NCBI GenBank assembly: GCA_902518355.1
Contig: CABYFY010000002.1
Location: 106,404 to 170,403, forward strand
Source of the DNA: an uncultured Bacteroidota bacterium
GTDB taxonomy: Bacteria > Bacteroidota > Bacteroidia > Flavobacteriales > Flavobacteriaceae
Reading direction: 5' to 3'
Length of the DNA: 64,000 nt
This document shows, piece by piece, positions 18,397 to 27,306 of this stretch. The position numbers and the translations under genes are program-made. Below the pieces are notes generated by a model. That model had not been told where the DNA came from. It saw only the letters and a program-made list of their open reading frames with translations, and searched no databases. The stretch's first letter is position 1, and the number at the start of each line of letters is the position of its first letter.

Positions 18397-18400
18397 AATA

Positions 18401-18444
18401 TTAAGTAATAAAAGTACTTAATTTTAAGTAAAAAAAGTACTTAA
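18401..18444. promoter_or_regulatory. Two near-identical 21-bp inverted repeats, probable operator
   Basis: Units at 18401-18421 and 18424-18444 each have 7-bp arms TTAAGTA and TACTTAA around a 7-nt spacer. They differ from each other at a single spacer base. The centres are 23 bp apart, about two helical turns, so two dimers could sit on a similar face. They lie between a promoter-like box (18449-18456) and the ATG of the regulator gene at 18396, a place where a bound repressor would block transcription. Autoregulation by the winged-helix protein is the simplest reading. Confidence 0.8.
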
Positions 18445-18448
18445 TTTA

Positions 18449-18456
18449 CAAAAATA
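18449..18456 (-). promoter_or_regulatory. Bacteroidota -7 box (TATTTTTG) for the polysaccharide operon
   Basis: On the minus strand this reads TATTTTTG, matching TAnnTTTG. It ends 5 bp before the first inverted repeat met by the polymerase, which puts the transcription start inside the operator. I see no clear -33 TTG at the usual spacing, so the strength is uncertain. Confidence 0.5.
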
Positions 18457-18503
18457 TTAAAAAATGGAAAGTTAAAATGGAATATTACTCTGAATTACAA
18501 TGT

Positions 18504-19820
18504 CTAATATCTATAATCGTCAGATTTATATGGTCCTTCTATTTCAACTCCTATGTATTTAGACTGAATATCATCAAGTATAGTAAGCTCAACACCTAAT
18601 TTTTCAAGATGTAACTTTGCAACTTTTTCATCTAAGTGTTTGGGTAATGTGTAAACCTTATTTTCATATTTTGATGAATTGTTCCAAAGTTCAATTTGAG
18701 CTAAAACTTGATTAGTAAAAGAATTACTCATGACAAAACTTGGGTGACCTGTAGCACAACCAAGATTTACTAATCTACCCTCAGCTAATACCACAATATC
18801 ATTACCATTAACAGTGTATAAATCTACCTGGGGTTTTATCTCTTTTTTTGTATGACCATAATTTTTATTTAACCAAGCCATATCTATTTCATTATCAAAA
18901 TGACCAATATTGCAAACTATTGCTTTGTCCTTCATAGATTTAAAATGAATATCCTTAACAATATCTCTATTGCCAGTAGCTGTTATGATAATATCTGAAT
19001 TTTCTATCACTGTTTCTAGTTTTTTGACCTCATACCCATCCATTGCTGCTTGTAATGCACATATTGGATCTATTTCGGTAACAGTAACAATACTTCCCGC
19101 AGATTTAAAAGATGCTGCAGTTCCTTTTCCAACATCTCCATAGCCACAAACAACAACCCTCTTTCCCGCCATCATAATGTCAGTTGCTCTTCTGACAGCG
19201 TCTACAGAACTTTCTTTACATCCATATTTGTTATCAAACTTGCTTTTAGTGACTGAATCATTAACATTTATTGCGGGTAAACTCAAAGTACCATCTTTCA
19301 TTCTATCGTATAATCTTAATACACCAGTTGTGGTCTCTTCTGAAAGACCTTTTATATTTTCATTAAGCTCTGGATACTTGTCTAAAACCATGTTTGTTAA
19401 ATCCCCACCGTCATCTAAAATCATATTAAGAGGTTTTCTTTCCTTACCAAAAAACAATGTTTGTTCAATACACCAGTCAAACTCCTCTTCATTCATTCCT
19501 TTCCAAGCATAAACTTGAACACCTGCAGCTGCAATTGCAGCAGCTGCATGATCCTGTGTTGAAAATATATTACATGAACTCCAAGTAACTTCAGCACCAA
19601 GTTCAATTAAAGTTTCAATTAATACAGCGGTTTGAATTGTCATATGAAGACAACCAGCAATTCTAGCTCCTTTTAGAGGCTTATCCTTTCTATATTCAGA
19701 CCTCAAGGCCATTAAACCTGGCATTTCAGCTTCAGCTAATTTAATCTCTTCTCTTCCCCATTTAGCCTGGTTAATATCTTTAACCCTGAAAGGCGTATAT
19801 TTTACATTACTTTTGATCAT
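18504..19820 (-). CDS. ahcY: Adenosylhomocysteinase
   Basis: A 438-residue S-adenosyl-L-homocysteine hydrolase. Clear motifs are [48 protein letters not shown] with the catalytic lysine region, and the NAD site [16 protein letters not shown]. The C-terminus ends YKSDDYRY as in the family. It splits S-adenosylhomocysteine into adenosine and homocysteine. With MetK directly upstream (stop and start share one base at 19820) it forms a two-gene activated-methyl-cycle unit. It has no link to the polysaccharide locus beyond adjacency; 107 bp containing the operator and promoter region separate them. Confidence 0.98.
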   Translation of the reverse strand: MIKSNVKYTPFRVKDINQAKWGREEIKLAEAEMPGLMALRSEYRKDKPLKGARIAGCLHMTIQTAVLIETLIELGAEVTWSSCNIFSTQDHAAAAIAAAGVQVYAWKGMNEEEFDWCIEQTLFFGKERKPLNMILDDGGDLTNMVLDKYPELNENIKGLSEETTTGVLRLYDRMKDGTLSLPAINVNDSVTKSKFDNKYGCKESSVDAVRRATDIMMAGKRVVVCGYGDVGKGTAASFKSAGSIVTVTEIDPICALQAAMDGYEVKKLETVIENSDIIITATGNRDIVKDIHFKSMKDKAIVCNIGHFDNEIDMAWLNKNYGHTKKEIKPQVDLYTVNGNDIVVLAEGRLVNLGCATGHPSFVMSNSFTNQVLAQIELWNNSSKYENKVYTLPKHLDEKVAKLHLEKLGVELTILDDIQSKYIGVEIEGPYKSDDYRY

Positions 19821-21073
19821 TATGCTAATTTAAAAAGTTTTTTTAGTTTATCTACATAATCTAATTTTTCCCAGTTAAATAATTCTAAATCAAATTCAAC
19901 AAATTTATTCTCGGAATTAAAAAAAGTTTTTTTGATTTTTTGAGGTTTCCTGCCCATATGACCATATGCTGCTGTTTCCAAATAGATTGGCTTTCTTAGA
20001 TTAAATAATTTTTCAATTGAATAAGGTTTCAAATCAAATAAACCTGAGAGTTTTTCTGAAATATCACCGTCAGAAAAGTCAACTCTTGAAGTACCATATG
20101 TATTGACATATAATGCTACGGGTTCTGCAACACCTATTGCATAACTAATTTGAATTAAAGCTTCCTCACATATTCCAGCGGCAACTATGTTTTTTGCAAT
20201 GTGTCTTGCTGCATATGCTCCGCTTCTATCAACTTTAGAGGGATCTTTTCCAGAGAAAGCTCCACCACCGTGTGCACCCTTACCTCCGTAAGTGTCAACT
20301 ATAATTTTTCTTCCGGTTAATCCGGTATCTCCATGTGGTCCACCTATAACAAACTTCCCTGTAGGATTAATTAAATATTCCACATTTTCATCGAATAAAT
20401 TTTTCAAATCAGGGTTTTTATTTAATATCCTCGGAATAAGGATGTTAATCATATCGGATTTAATTTTATCAAGCATTTTATCTTCATCATCAAACTCATC
20501 GTGTTGAGTAGAAACAACAATCGTTTTTATTCTCAAAGGCTTATTGTCATCAGAATATTCGATTGTAACTTGGGACTTAGAATCAGGTCTTAAATATTTT
20601 ATCTCATTATTTTCCCTTCTCAGAAGTGCTAATTCTTGTAATATTTTATTAGAAATATCTAAAGCTAGTGGCATATAATTTTTTGTTTCATTTGTAGCAT
20701 AACCAAACATTATTCCCTGATCCCCTGCACCTTGTTCTTCATTATTTTTTTTTACTACTCCACGGCTTATATCATCAGACTGCTCATGAATCATAGATAG
20801 AATACCACATGATTTGTAATCAAACTTATATTCACTTTTGGTATAACCAATGTTTTTTATCACCTCTCTTGCAACTTTCTGTACGTCAACATAAGTACGA
20901 GATTTTACTTCTCCGGATAAAATTACTTGACCTGTGGTAACAAGTGTTTCACAAGCCACTTTTGAGTTAGAATCAAAGGCAAGAAAATTATCAAGTATTG
21001 CGTCACTGATTTGATCTGCAATCTTATCAGGATGACCCTCACTAACTGCTTCAGATGTAAACAAATAACTCAT
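19820..21073 (-). CDS. metK: S-adenosylmethionine synthetase
   Basis: I place the start at the ATG at 21073, giving 417 residues beginning [20 protein letters not shown]. An upstream in-frame ATG at 21091 would add six residues not found in the family. Motifs include [42 protein letters not shown] and [19 protein letters not shown]. It makes SAM from ATP and methionine. A TATTTTTG string at 21080-21087 is only 6 bp before this ATG. If it is real the mRNA would be almost leaderless, but the area is T-rich and I do not rely on it. Confidence 0.97.
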   Translation of the reverse strand: MSYLFTSEAVSEGHPDKIADQISDAILDNFLAFDSNSKVACETLVTTGQVILSGEVKSRTYVDVQKVAREVIKNIGYTKSEYKFDYKSCGILSMIHEQSDDISRGVVKKNNEEQGAGDQGIMFGYATNETKNYMPLALDISNKILQELALLRRENNEIKYLRPDSKSQVTIEYSDDNKPLRIKTIVVSTQHDEFDDEDKMLDKIKSDMINILIPRILNKNPDLKNLFDENVEYLINPTGKFVIGGPHGDTGLTGRKIIVDTYGGKGAHGGGAFSGKDPSKVDRSGAYAARHIAKNIVAAGICEEALIQISYAIGVAEPVALYVNTYGTSRVDFSDGDISEKLSGLFDLKPYSIEKLFNLRKPIYLETAAYGHMGRKPQKIKKTFFNSENKFVEFDLELFNWEKLDYVDKLKKLFKLA

Positions 21074-21177
21074 AGTTTGCAAAAATACCACATAAAAATG
21101 CCATAAAAAAAAAATATGAAAATTATGTTGAATTAATTTTTTTGATTAAAAATCGTGAAATTAATTGATTTCAAATC

Positions 21178-21576
21178 TTATATAGTTTTGGCGATAAGAT
21201 TTTTAAATTTAGTTGCTGACCACCCATGATCTCTGTTAAGATAGTGAACATGGATTTTAATGTCATCCCCTGTGAAACTTTTACTCTTATAATCATCCCC
21301 AAGGAATCTAACAGAGAAATTACCATTTTTTATGAGATTATACAATTCGGATTCATAAGTATAAGATTTAATTTGATCTATATATATAATAGAAGATAAA
21401 ATCTCAACTCTTTCATCCAAGGATAAAATAGGCTTCAATTTGTGAGGACGTTCGATTGATGGATCTGAATGTAAAAATAAAGTGAATTCATCACAATTAT
21501 TTTTGCACTCTTTAAACATCTTTATGTATCCTGGATGAATAACATCAAAATTACCTGCTACAAAACCTTTTTTCAT
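21178..21576 (-). CDS. Small cytidylyltransferase-like (TagD/RfaE-type nucleotidyltransferase fold) protein
   Basis: A 132-residue protein with the nucleotidyltransferase alpha/beta fold: AGNFDVIHPGYIKMFKEC at the start, RPHKLKPILSLDERVEIL in the middle, RFLGDDYKSK, then a C-terminal WSATKFKNLI in place of the usual ISTTxI-type motif. The signature HxGH is HPGY here, with Tyr in place of the second His. It would join a phosphorylated alcohol or sugar to CMP or AMP. The substrate is not evident and reduced activity is possible. It lies between metK and a propeller-like exported protein in the same direction. Confidence 0.75.
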   Translation of the reverse strand: MKKGFVAGNFDVIHPGYIKMFKECKNNCDEFTLFLHSDPSIERPHKLKPILSLDERVEILSSIIYIDQIKSYTYESELYNLIKNGNFSVRFLGDDYKSKSFTGDDIKIHVHYLNRDHGWSATKFKNLIAKTI

Positions 21577-21588
21577 ATCGTTTATTTT

Positions 21589-22416
21589 TTAATCAGTTTT
21601 TTTTATTAATATTTTATACAGCATTGGGAGACCAAAAGTTTCAGCTTCTGAAGTGATCCAAAAGGTGTTTTTATCAATTATTTTAATTGACTCAACTTGA
21701 GTTTTCTCTAACGGAATTTCGTACATGTCAATATGATATTTAATTGGGTTTTTGGGATCAAAATTTTCCAATTTCAAAATATAATATTCTTCAAAGCTTA
21801 CAGTTGATGTTAACACTAAAAGCTTTAAATCTTTATTATAATCTGCACCAGTAACTATTGAGCGGCAATCAAGACTTCCAATTTTTTCGGCAATTTGACT
21901 ACCGGGTGACTTTGATATCTTATAAATTTCAGTAATTTTTTTTGCTCTATTTTTTGTGAATATTAAAAGATAATCATCAATCGATATTAATCCCTCTGCA
22001 TCATACATAGATGACAGTCTAAATTCAAATTCAGATTGTTCAGGATAATAAAAATTAATAAACTCAGTCTTATTTATTTTCGGATCAATTGGCACTTTAA
22101 CTATTTGTAGGTTTTTCCTTGTGTCAAAATTATTACCCATATCAGCTATATAAAGAAAATCTTTATCTGACGCAAGATCTTCCCAGTCATGATTGGTCAA
22201 AGAATCGAAACTTCTTTTAAATGAAAATCTACCTTCCCTATCCAAGTAATAAATGACAGGTTCATTTCCAGAGTCATTGTGCGTGACTAAGTAATCCTTA
22301 TAATATTCTAAACCTGAAGTTTCATTTATGTAGCGCGGTAACTCAGTTTTAGAAATAATTTCCTGTGCTCCTAAATTATTAAACAATAAAAAAAAGAATA
22401 GTAGAAAGTGGCCCAG
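21589..22416 (-). CDS. Exported beta-propeller-like protein of unknown function (start uncertain)
   Basis: The mature part begins about AQEIISKTELP, followed by repeated propeller-like blades (ETSGLEYYKDYLVTHNDSG, NHDWEDLASDKDFLYIADMG, YDAEGLISIDDYLLIF, ESIKIIDKNTFWIT). Before it is a clear hydrophobic signal core, FLLFFFLLF. The only in-frame ATG is at 22494, but translation from there would run through the whole tRNA-Arg gene (22409-22482), giving a spurious SVVQLDRISDFGSEGWGFES-type N-terminus. Between the tRNA end and the signal core there is no ATG. Possible starts are a CTG at 22416 inside the tRNA end (used here because it keeps the signal peptide) or a TTG at 22386 that would lose it. 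I do not recognise a function. Confidence 0.6.
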   Translation of the reverse strand: MGHFLLFFFLLFNNLGAQEIISKTELPRYINETSGLEYYKDYLVTHNDSGNEPVIYYLDREGRFSFKRSFDSLTNHDWEDLASDKDFLYIADMGNNFDTRKNLQIVKVPIDPKINKTEFINFYYPEQSEFEFRLSSMYDAEGLISIDDYLLIFTKNRAKKITEIYKISKSPGSQIAEKIGSLDCRSIVTGADYNKDLKLLVLTSTVSFEEYYILKLENFDPKNPIKYHIDMYEIPLEKTQVESIKIIDKNTFWITSEAETFGLPMLYKILIKKTD

Positions 22417-22482
22417 GGAGGATTCGAACCCCCAACCCTCAGAGCCGAAATCTGATATTCTATCCAGTTGAACTACTGAGCC
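22409..22482 (-). tRNA. tRNA-Arg, anticodon UCG
   Basis: On the minus strand, 74 nt fold as a cloverleaf. The acceptor stem is GGCTCAG with CTGGGCC plus discriminator A. There is a four-pair D stem, an anticodon stem TCAGA/TCTGA around loop TTTCGGC (anticodon TCG, Arg), and a T arm GGGGG-TTCGAAT-CCTCC with one G-T pair. CCA is not encoded. It lies 8 bp after the yqeY stop and runs into the signal-peptide region of the next gene. Co-transcription with yqeY and release by RNase P is likely. Confidence 0.95.
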
Positions 22483-22490
22483 TTTTTTTT

Positions 22491-22940
22491 TCATGATAAA
22501 AATTCTCTAACAATTGTAGATATCATCTTTCCATCAGCTTTTCCCATAAGTTTCTTTGTTGATATACCCATAACTTTACCCATATCTTTCATTCCCTCGG
22601 CTCCTATTTCCTCAATTACAGATTTTACAACATCTTTAACCTCATCTTCAGAAAGTGCTTTAGGCAAAAATTGTTGTATTAACTCTGCCTCTTTTAACTC
22701 GGGATCGGCTAAATCATTTCTGCCTTGACCTTTATAAATATCAGCGCTGTCTTTTCTCTGTTTTACCAGCTTTTGTAATAATTTCATTTCATCTTCATGG
22801 GATAAATCTCCGTCGGATGACTTTTGTGTTTTGTGTAATAAAATAGCTGACTTAACCGCTCTCAGCGCTGTTAACGCTGTTTGATTTTTACTTTTCATTG
22901 CCTCTTTTAGGGCAGTTGTAATTTTTAATTCTAAACCCAT
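22491..22940 (-). CDS. yqeY: GatB/YqeY domain protein
   Basis: A protein of 149 residues, typical for stand-alone YqeY. Family motifs are LKEAMKSKNQTALTALRAVKSAI near the start (in two segments LKEAMK and LRAVKSAI), KQRKDSADIYKGQGR, ELIQQFLPKALSEDE, and GMKDMGKVMG towards the end. YqeY resembles the tRNA-binding tail domain of the GatB amidotransferase subunit; its cellular role is not settled. In related genomes it usually follows ftsZ. Here galE lies between the two. The tRNA-Arg gene follows 8 bp downstream. Confidence 0.93.
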   Translation of the reverse strand: MGLELKITTALKEAMKSKNQTALTALRAVKSAILLHKTQKSSDGDLSHEDEMKLLQKLVKQRKDSADIYKGQGRNDLADPELKEAELIQQFLPKALSEDEVKDVVKSVIEEIGAEGMKDMGKVMGISTKKLMGKADGKMISTIVREFLS

Positions 22941-22969
22941 ATAAAATGTTTATACTTTAAATATACTCT

Positions 22970-23974
22970 TTAATAATTTTTTAATTTTTCCCAATTCCAT
23001 GCACTTTTTAGCGCTGACTCAAAACTCATAACTGGAAACCACCCTAATTCATCATTAATTTTGTTATTATCAGAATAAATTTTTTCAACATCACCTGCTC
23101 TTCTTGGACCTAAGTTATATGAAATTTTTAAATTATTTACTTTTTGAAATGAGTCTATAACTTCTTGAACACTTACACCTTTTCCTACACCCAGATTAAA
23201 AGCGGTTTTTATTTTAGTATTATTCAAAATATGATTTACAGCCATTACATGTGCCTTTGCTAAATCAACTACATGTATATAATCTCTTACACACGTACCA
23301 TCAGGAGTATTATAATCATTACCAAATATTTGCATAGATTCTCTTTTACCACTTGCCACTTCACAGATAATCGGAACCAGATTGTTTGGTTTATCAGCTG
23401 AGCAATCACCTATCAAACTAGTGGGATGAGAACCAACTGGATTGAAATATCTCAATGAGATACTATTAATCTCCGAGTCTTCTATTAATTTTTCACATAA
23501 CTGTTTTGTTTCACCATAGGGTGATTCAGCTTTTCCAAAAGGTGCTAACTCATTTACAGGTAAAAATTCTGGTGTCCCGTACACGGTACAAGAAGAAGAA
23601 AAAATAATATTATTAACATCATGGCTATTCATTAAATTTATCAGTGTTTGTAGTGAACCAATATTATTTGAGAAGTATTTGTCTGGTAGTCTAACGGATT
23701 CCTCAACAGATTTAAAGGCAGCAAAATGTATTACTGCATCAATATCTTTTTGCTCCTTAAATAGCTTATCCATTTGCTCAAAATCTGTACAATCAACTTT
23801 ATAAAAATCAATCTTACTTTTGATTATTTGCTCAGCCCCTGTGATGTTATTTAATGAGCTATTTGATAAATTATCAACTACAATAGGCTTATAACCAGAA
23901 TTGTATAACTCTACCAAAGTATGTGAACCAATGTAGCCTGCACCACCAGTAACTAAAATATTTTTTTTATTCAT
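22970..23974 (-). CDS. galE: UDP-glucose 4-epimerase
   Basis: A 334-residue extended SDR. It has TGGAGYIGSHTLVEL at the N-terminus, VVDNLSNSS, the catalytic SSCTVYG and YGETKQLCEK (YxxxK) motifs, RYFNPVGSHPTSLIG, and GTCVRDYIHVVDLAKAH, which together identify GalE. It interconverts UDP-glucose and UDP-galactose. It lies 32 bp after the ftsZ stop in the same direction, so it may be read from the cell-division transcript. It may also supply UDP-Gal to the polysaccharide locus 5 kb away. Confidence 0.95.
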   Translation of the reverse strand: MNKKNILVTGGAGYIGSHTLVELYNSGYKPIVVDNLSNSSLNNITGAEQIIKSKIDFYKVDCTDFEQMDKLFKEQKDIDAVIHFAAFKSVEESVRLPDKYFSNNIGSLQTLINLMNSHDVNNIIFSSSCTVYGTPEFLPVNELAPFGKAESPYGETKQLCEKLIEDSEINSISLRYFNPVGSHPTSLIGDCSADKPNNLVPIICEVASGKRESMQIFGNDYNTPDGTCVRDYIHVVDLAKAHVMAVNHILNNTKIKTAFNLGVGKGVSVQEVIDSFQKVNNLKISYNLGPRRAGDVEKIYSDNNKINDELGWFPVMSFESALKSAWNWEKLKNY

Positions 23975-24006
23975 ATAAATAATTCAATTTTGATTCTTGA
24001 CTTAGA

Positions 24007-25935
24007 TTAATCTACGTTGTCGTGAAGAAACGAATTGTTTTTTCTAATTTTCATGTCATCATTCTCATCTAACGTAATTGATGTCCTAGAAATTTCATTA
24101 TCCTCTGAATAATTTTTGTCTTCCAATTCGATTCCTCGTCTTTTGTAAGCAGGTTCATTTTCAATATCATCAATTTTTGATTTATTAAACTTGTAGTTAA
24201 ATTCCTTCATACGCAATCTTCTTTCTGCAGATCTTTGCTTTTGAAAATCTGAAACAGATGAATTAAAAGGATCTTGCAAATCATCTTTTTGCGATTTATC
24301 AACAGCTTCTACTGTTGTGGTATCAATTTCAGATGAATTCATTTTACTTTCTATCTCAATTACAGATTCAAATAAATGATTTTCATCGCTTTCATTATTA
24401 AAACTATCTTCATTATCAATAATATCGTCAATCTCATTTTCCTCTAATTCAGATTCTTGAGATTCAACCTCAGATATATTATTTTTTTCCTTTTCATCAA
24501 ATAACGACCATTCAATTGACGAAGATTCAGCTTCATAATCATCGTCAAATTTCTCAATTTCATCTTCAGAATCATCTTCAAATAAATTAACATCTATTTG
24601 ATCATTTTCTGATGTATTCAATGCAGAAATCTCATCTTCGATATCGAAATTGAAATCCTCTTCAACTTCTTCCACTTCATCTAGAATGTGAACTATTTTC
24701 TCTTCTGAAACTTCTTCTTCACTTTCTAACTCAAGTTTGTTTTTAAAATTTTCTTCAGTATTAATTTCATGTTGAGTGTCAATTTCAGTTTCCTCCTCCA
24801 ATACATGTATAATCCTATCGCTATTTTCAATTCCAGTTTCTTTATCAATGGTGTCATTTGTTTCATTAATTTCAGAAACATGGGAGAATAAATTATCACC
24901 CTCTAACTCATGAACTATTTTTTCTGGTTCTGTGTTTGAAATCTCATTTTGCTGATCAACATTAAATCCTGTTGCGATTACAGTTACCGAAATTGAATCA
25001 AAAAGTTCAGGATCTTCACCTACACCCATAATTATATTAGCTCCATACCCAGCTTGTTCCTGAATGTAATCATTTATCTCCCCAATTTCATCAATGGTTA
25101 TTTCCTCATTTCCAGACACAATTAGTAGTAGCACATTTTTCGCACCAGTAATACGATTATCGTTTAAAAGTGGTGAATCTAGTGCCTTTGTTATTGCATC
25201 ATTTGCTCTGTTGCTTCCAGAAGATGAAGCAGCACCCATAATAGCTGTACCACTATTACTTAGCACTGTTTTTGCATCTTTTAAATCAATATTTTGCGTG
25301 TAATGATGTGTGATAACCTCTGCAATTCCCTTTGATGCAGTTGATAATACTTCATCAGCTTTTGAAAAGCCAGCCTTAAAACCTAAATTACCATACACTT
25401 CTCTCAGCTTATTATTATTTATGATAATTAATGAATCAACATGATTTCTCAATTTTTCGATTCCTGCTTGAGCTTGATCGTTTCTTAATTTTCCTTCAAA
25501 ACTAAATGGCGTTGTTACTATACCGACGGTTAATATATTCATTTCTCTTGCCATTTGGGCAATTATAGGAGCGGCACCCGTTCCTGTTCCACCTCCCATT
25601 CCTGCTGTGATAAAAACCATTTTAGTATTTACATTAAGCATTGCCATTATGTCCTCAGCACTTTCAAGGGCAGCCTTTTCACCGACTTCAGGGTTTGCTC
25701 CGGCTCCTAGCCCCTCAGTAAGGTTAACCCCTAACTGAATTTTATTAGGCACTCCACTATTGTTAAGTGCTTGTGCATCGGTATTACAAATAACGAAATC
25801 AACTCCTTTAATTCCTTGGCGATACATGTGATTGATAGCATTACTACCTCCACCTCCAACACCAATTGCTTTAATTACGTTAGATTGATTTTTGGGTAAA
25901 TCAAAACTAATTCCTAAATCTAAATTTTCATCCAT
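24007..25935 (-). CDS. ftsZ: Cell division protein FtsZ with long acidic C-terminal linker
   Basis: The product has 642 residues, far longer than the roughly 380-400 of proteobacterial FtsZ. The GTPase core is residues about 15-325: GVGGGGSNAINHM, the tubulin signature GGGTGTG at 114-120, and the T7 synergy loop NIDLKD at 215-220. The next 270 residues are a very acidic, probably disordered linker. It holds three copies of a short motif (K/R)-I-(V/I)-H-x-L-(E/D) at 339-345, 374-380 and 413-419. The C-terminal peptide NNSFLHDNVD is the flavobacterial FtsA-binding tail. It is the last division gene of the cluster, 18 bp after ftsA. Confidence 0.98.
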   Translation of the reverse strand: MDENLDLGISFDLPKNQSNVIKAIGVGGGGSNAINHMYRQGIKGVDFVICNTDAQALNNSGVPNKIQLGVNLTEGLGAGANPEVGEKAALESAEDIMAMLNVNTKMVFITAGMGGGTGTGAAPIIAQMAREMNILTVGIVTTPFSFEGKLRNDQAQAGIEKLRNHVDSLIIINNNKLREVYGNLGFKAGFSKADEVLSTASKGIAEVITHHYTQNIDLKDAKTVLSNSGTAIMGAASSSGSNRANDAITKALDSPLLNDNRITGAKNVLLLIVSGNEEITIDEIGEINDYIQEQAGYGANIIMGVGEDPELFDSISVTVIATGFNVDQQNEISNTEPEKIVHELEGDNLFSHVSEINETNDTIDKETGIENSDRIIHVLEEETEIDTQHEINTEENFKNKLELESEEEVSEEKIVHILDEVEEVEEDFNFDIEDEISALNTSENDQIDVNLFEDDSEDEIEKFDDDYEAESSSIEWSLFDEKEKNNISEVESQESELEENEIDDIIDNEDSFNNESDENHLFESVIEIESKMNSSEIDTTTVEAVDKSQKDDLQDPFNSSVSDFQKQRSAERRLRMKEFNYKFNKSKIDDIENEPAYKRRGIELEDKNYSEDNEISRTSITLDENDDMKIRKNNSFLHDNVD

Positions 25936-25953
25936 GGTACAGTATTATTTTTA

Positions 25954-27306
25954 TTATTCAGCATTATCTAAAAAGTCTTGTAGATTCTTTGTTAATTTAT
26001 CTAAAAAGGACTCTCTCTTAATTTTTGTTTTTTCAGGTTTTTTTTCATTTTCATTTGAATCACCTTCTTCATTTGATTCTGTCATACTATCCCCTTCATT
26101 TAAGTTATCCGGTTCAGAATTATCGATAGTATTTTTTTCTATTTTGGAAAGACCATCCATCACTAGTCCAACAGCCGTAGCATAAAGCGGACTCGTGACA
26201 TTTTTATCAGTATCTCCAGCTAAATGCTCATTTGGATAACCAACTCTGGTATCCATTCCAGTGACATATTCAACTAATTGTTTTAGGTGTTTTAATTGGC
26301 TTCCTCCACCAGTTAGTACGATTCCTGCAATCAATTTTTTCTTTTGTTCCTCGTGTCCATAATTCTTGATCTCCAGGTATACTTGTTCAATAATTTCTAC
26401 AGTTCTTGCATGAATTATTTTTGACAGATTTTTTAACGAAATCTCTTTAGGGTCTCTTCCTCTAAGACCAGGAATAGACACGATTTCGTTTTCTTTATTT
26501 TCTCCTGGCCAAGCAGACCCAAATTTTACCTTTAATAATTCTGCTTGCTTTTCAATAATTGAACATCCTTCTTTAATATCTTCAGTGATAACGTTTCCTC
26601 CAAACGGTATAACTGCTGTGTGTCTTATAATTCCGTCTTTGAATATTGCTAAGTCTGTAGTTCCTCCACCTATATCAATCAGAGCAACTCCAGCTTCTTT
26701 TTCTTCATGGCTTAGTACTGCATTTGCTGATGCTAGTGGTTCAAGAGTGATTCCGTCCAGATCTAAGCCAGCACTTTTTATACATCTACCAATATTTCTG
26801 ATTGATGAAACTTGACCTACAACAACGTGGAAATTAGCCTCCAACCTGCCCCCGTACATCCCAATAGGCTCCTTAATTTCAGCTTGTCCATCAACCTTAA
26901 ATTCTTGTGGTAAAACATGTATAATTTCTTCTCCAGGAAGCATCACCAATTTATGTACTTGATTAATTAATTTCTCTATGTCACTCTCATCGATAACTTG
27001 TTCTGAATTGTTTCGAGTTATATAATCGCTATGCTGAAGACTTCTTATATGTTGTCCTGCAATTCCAACAGTAACCCCGTCTACCTTAATACCAGAAAGT
27101 TCCTCTGCTTCAGAAACAGCTTGTTGAATTGATTGAATTGTTTGAGTTATATTGTTAACAACTCCTCTATGAACACCTAAACTGATTGATTTTCCGACTC
27201 CCAAAATCTTCATTTTATTATATTCATTTGTTTGCCCAATCATTGCAACTATCTTAGTTGTACCTATATCTAATCCAATTGAAATCATATTTTCTTTCAT
27301 AATCAT
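25954..27306 (-). CDS. ftsA: Cell division protein FtsA
   Basis: An actin-like ATPase of 450 residues with SIGLDIGTTKIVAMIG (phosphate 1), LIDIGGGTTDLAIF (phosphate 2) and VLTGGGSQLKHLK (adenosine). After a charged, low-complexity stretch (about residues 395-430) it ends in SFLDKLTKNLQDFLDNAE, an amphipathic helix of the membrane-targeting type. It tethers FtsZ filaments to the membrane. The first ATG at 27306 shares one base with the ftsQ stop (TAATG). This favours that start over the internal Met7, although the family consensus begins near MISIGLDIG. Confidence 0.97.
   Translation of the reverse strand: MIMKENMISIGLDIGTTKIVAMIGQTNEYNKMKILGVGKSISLGVHRGVVNNITQTIQSIQQAVSEAEELSGIKVDGVTVGIAGQHIRSLQHSDYITRNNSEQVIDESDIEKLINQVHKLVMLPGEEIIHVLPQEFKVDGQAEIKEPIGMYGGRLEANFHVVVGQVSSIRNIGRCIKSAGLDLDGITLEPLASANAVLSHEEKEAGVALIDIGGGTTDLAIFKDGIIRHTAVIPFGGNVITEDIKEGCSIIEKQAELLKVKFGSAWPGENKENEIVSIPGLRGRDPKEISLKNLSKIIHARTVEIIEQVYLEIKNYGHEEQKKKLIAGIVLTGGGSQLKHLKQLVEYVTGMDTRVGYPNEHLAGDTDKNVTSPLYATAVGLVMDGLSKIEKNTIDNSEPDNLNEGDSMTESNEEGDSNENEKKPEKTKIKRESFLDKLTKNLQDFLDNAE

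Noticed and set aside
19177..19512. 111-codon plus-strand frame opposite ahcY
   Set aside because: It is antisense to a clearly conserved enzyme gene, has no recognisable domain and looks like a shadow of the real frame.
21080..21087. TATTTTTG just before metK as a promoter box
   Set aside because: It is only 6 bp from the ATG, lacks an upstream TTG and lies in a T-rich stretch, so a chance match is likely.
22417..22494. N-terminal extension of the propeller-like protein from the ATG at 22494
   Set aside because: The residues are a translation of the tRNA-Arg gene (the well-known SVVQLDR...GSEGWGFES pattern) and do not belong to the protein.
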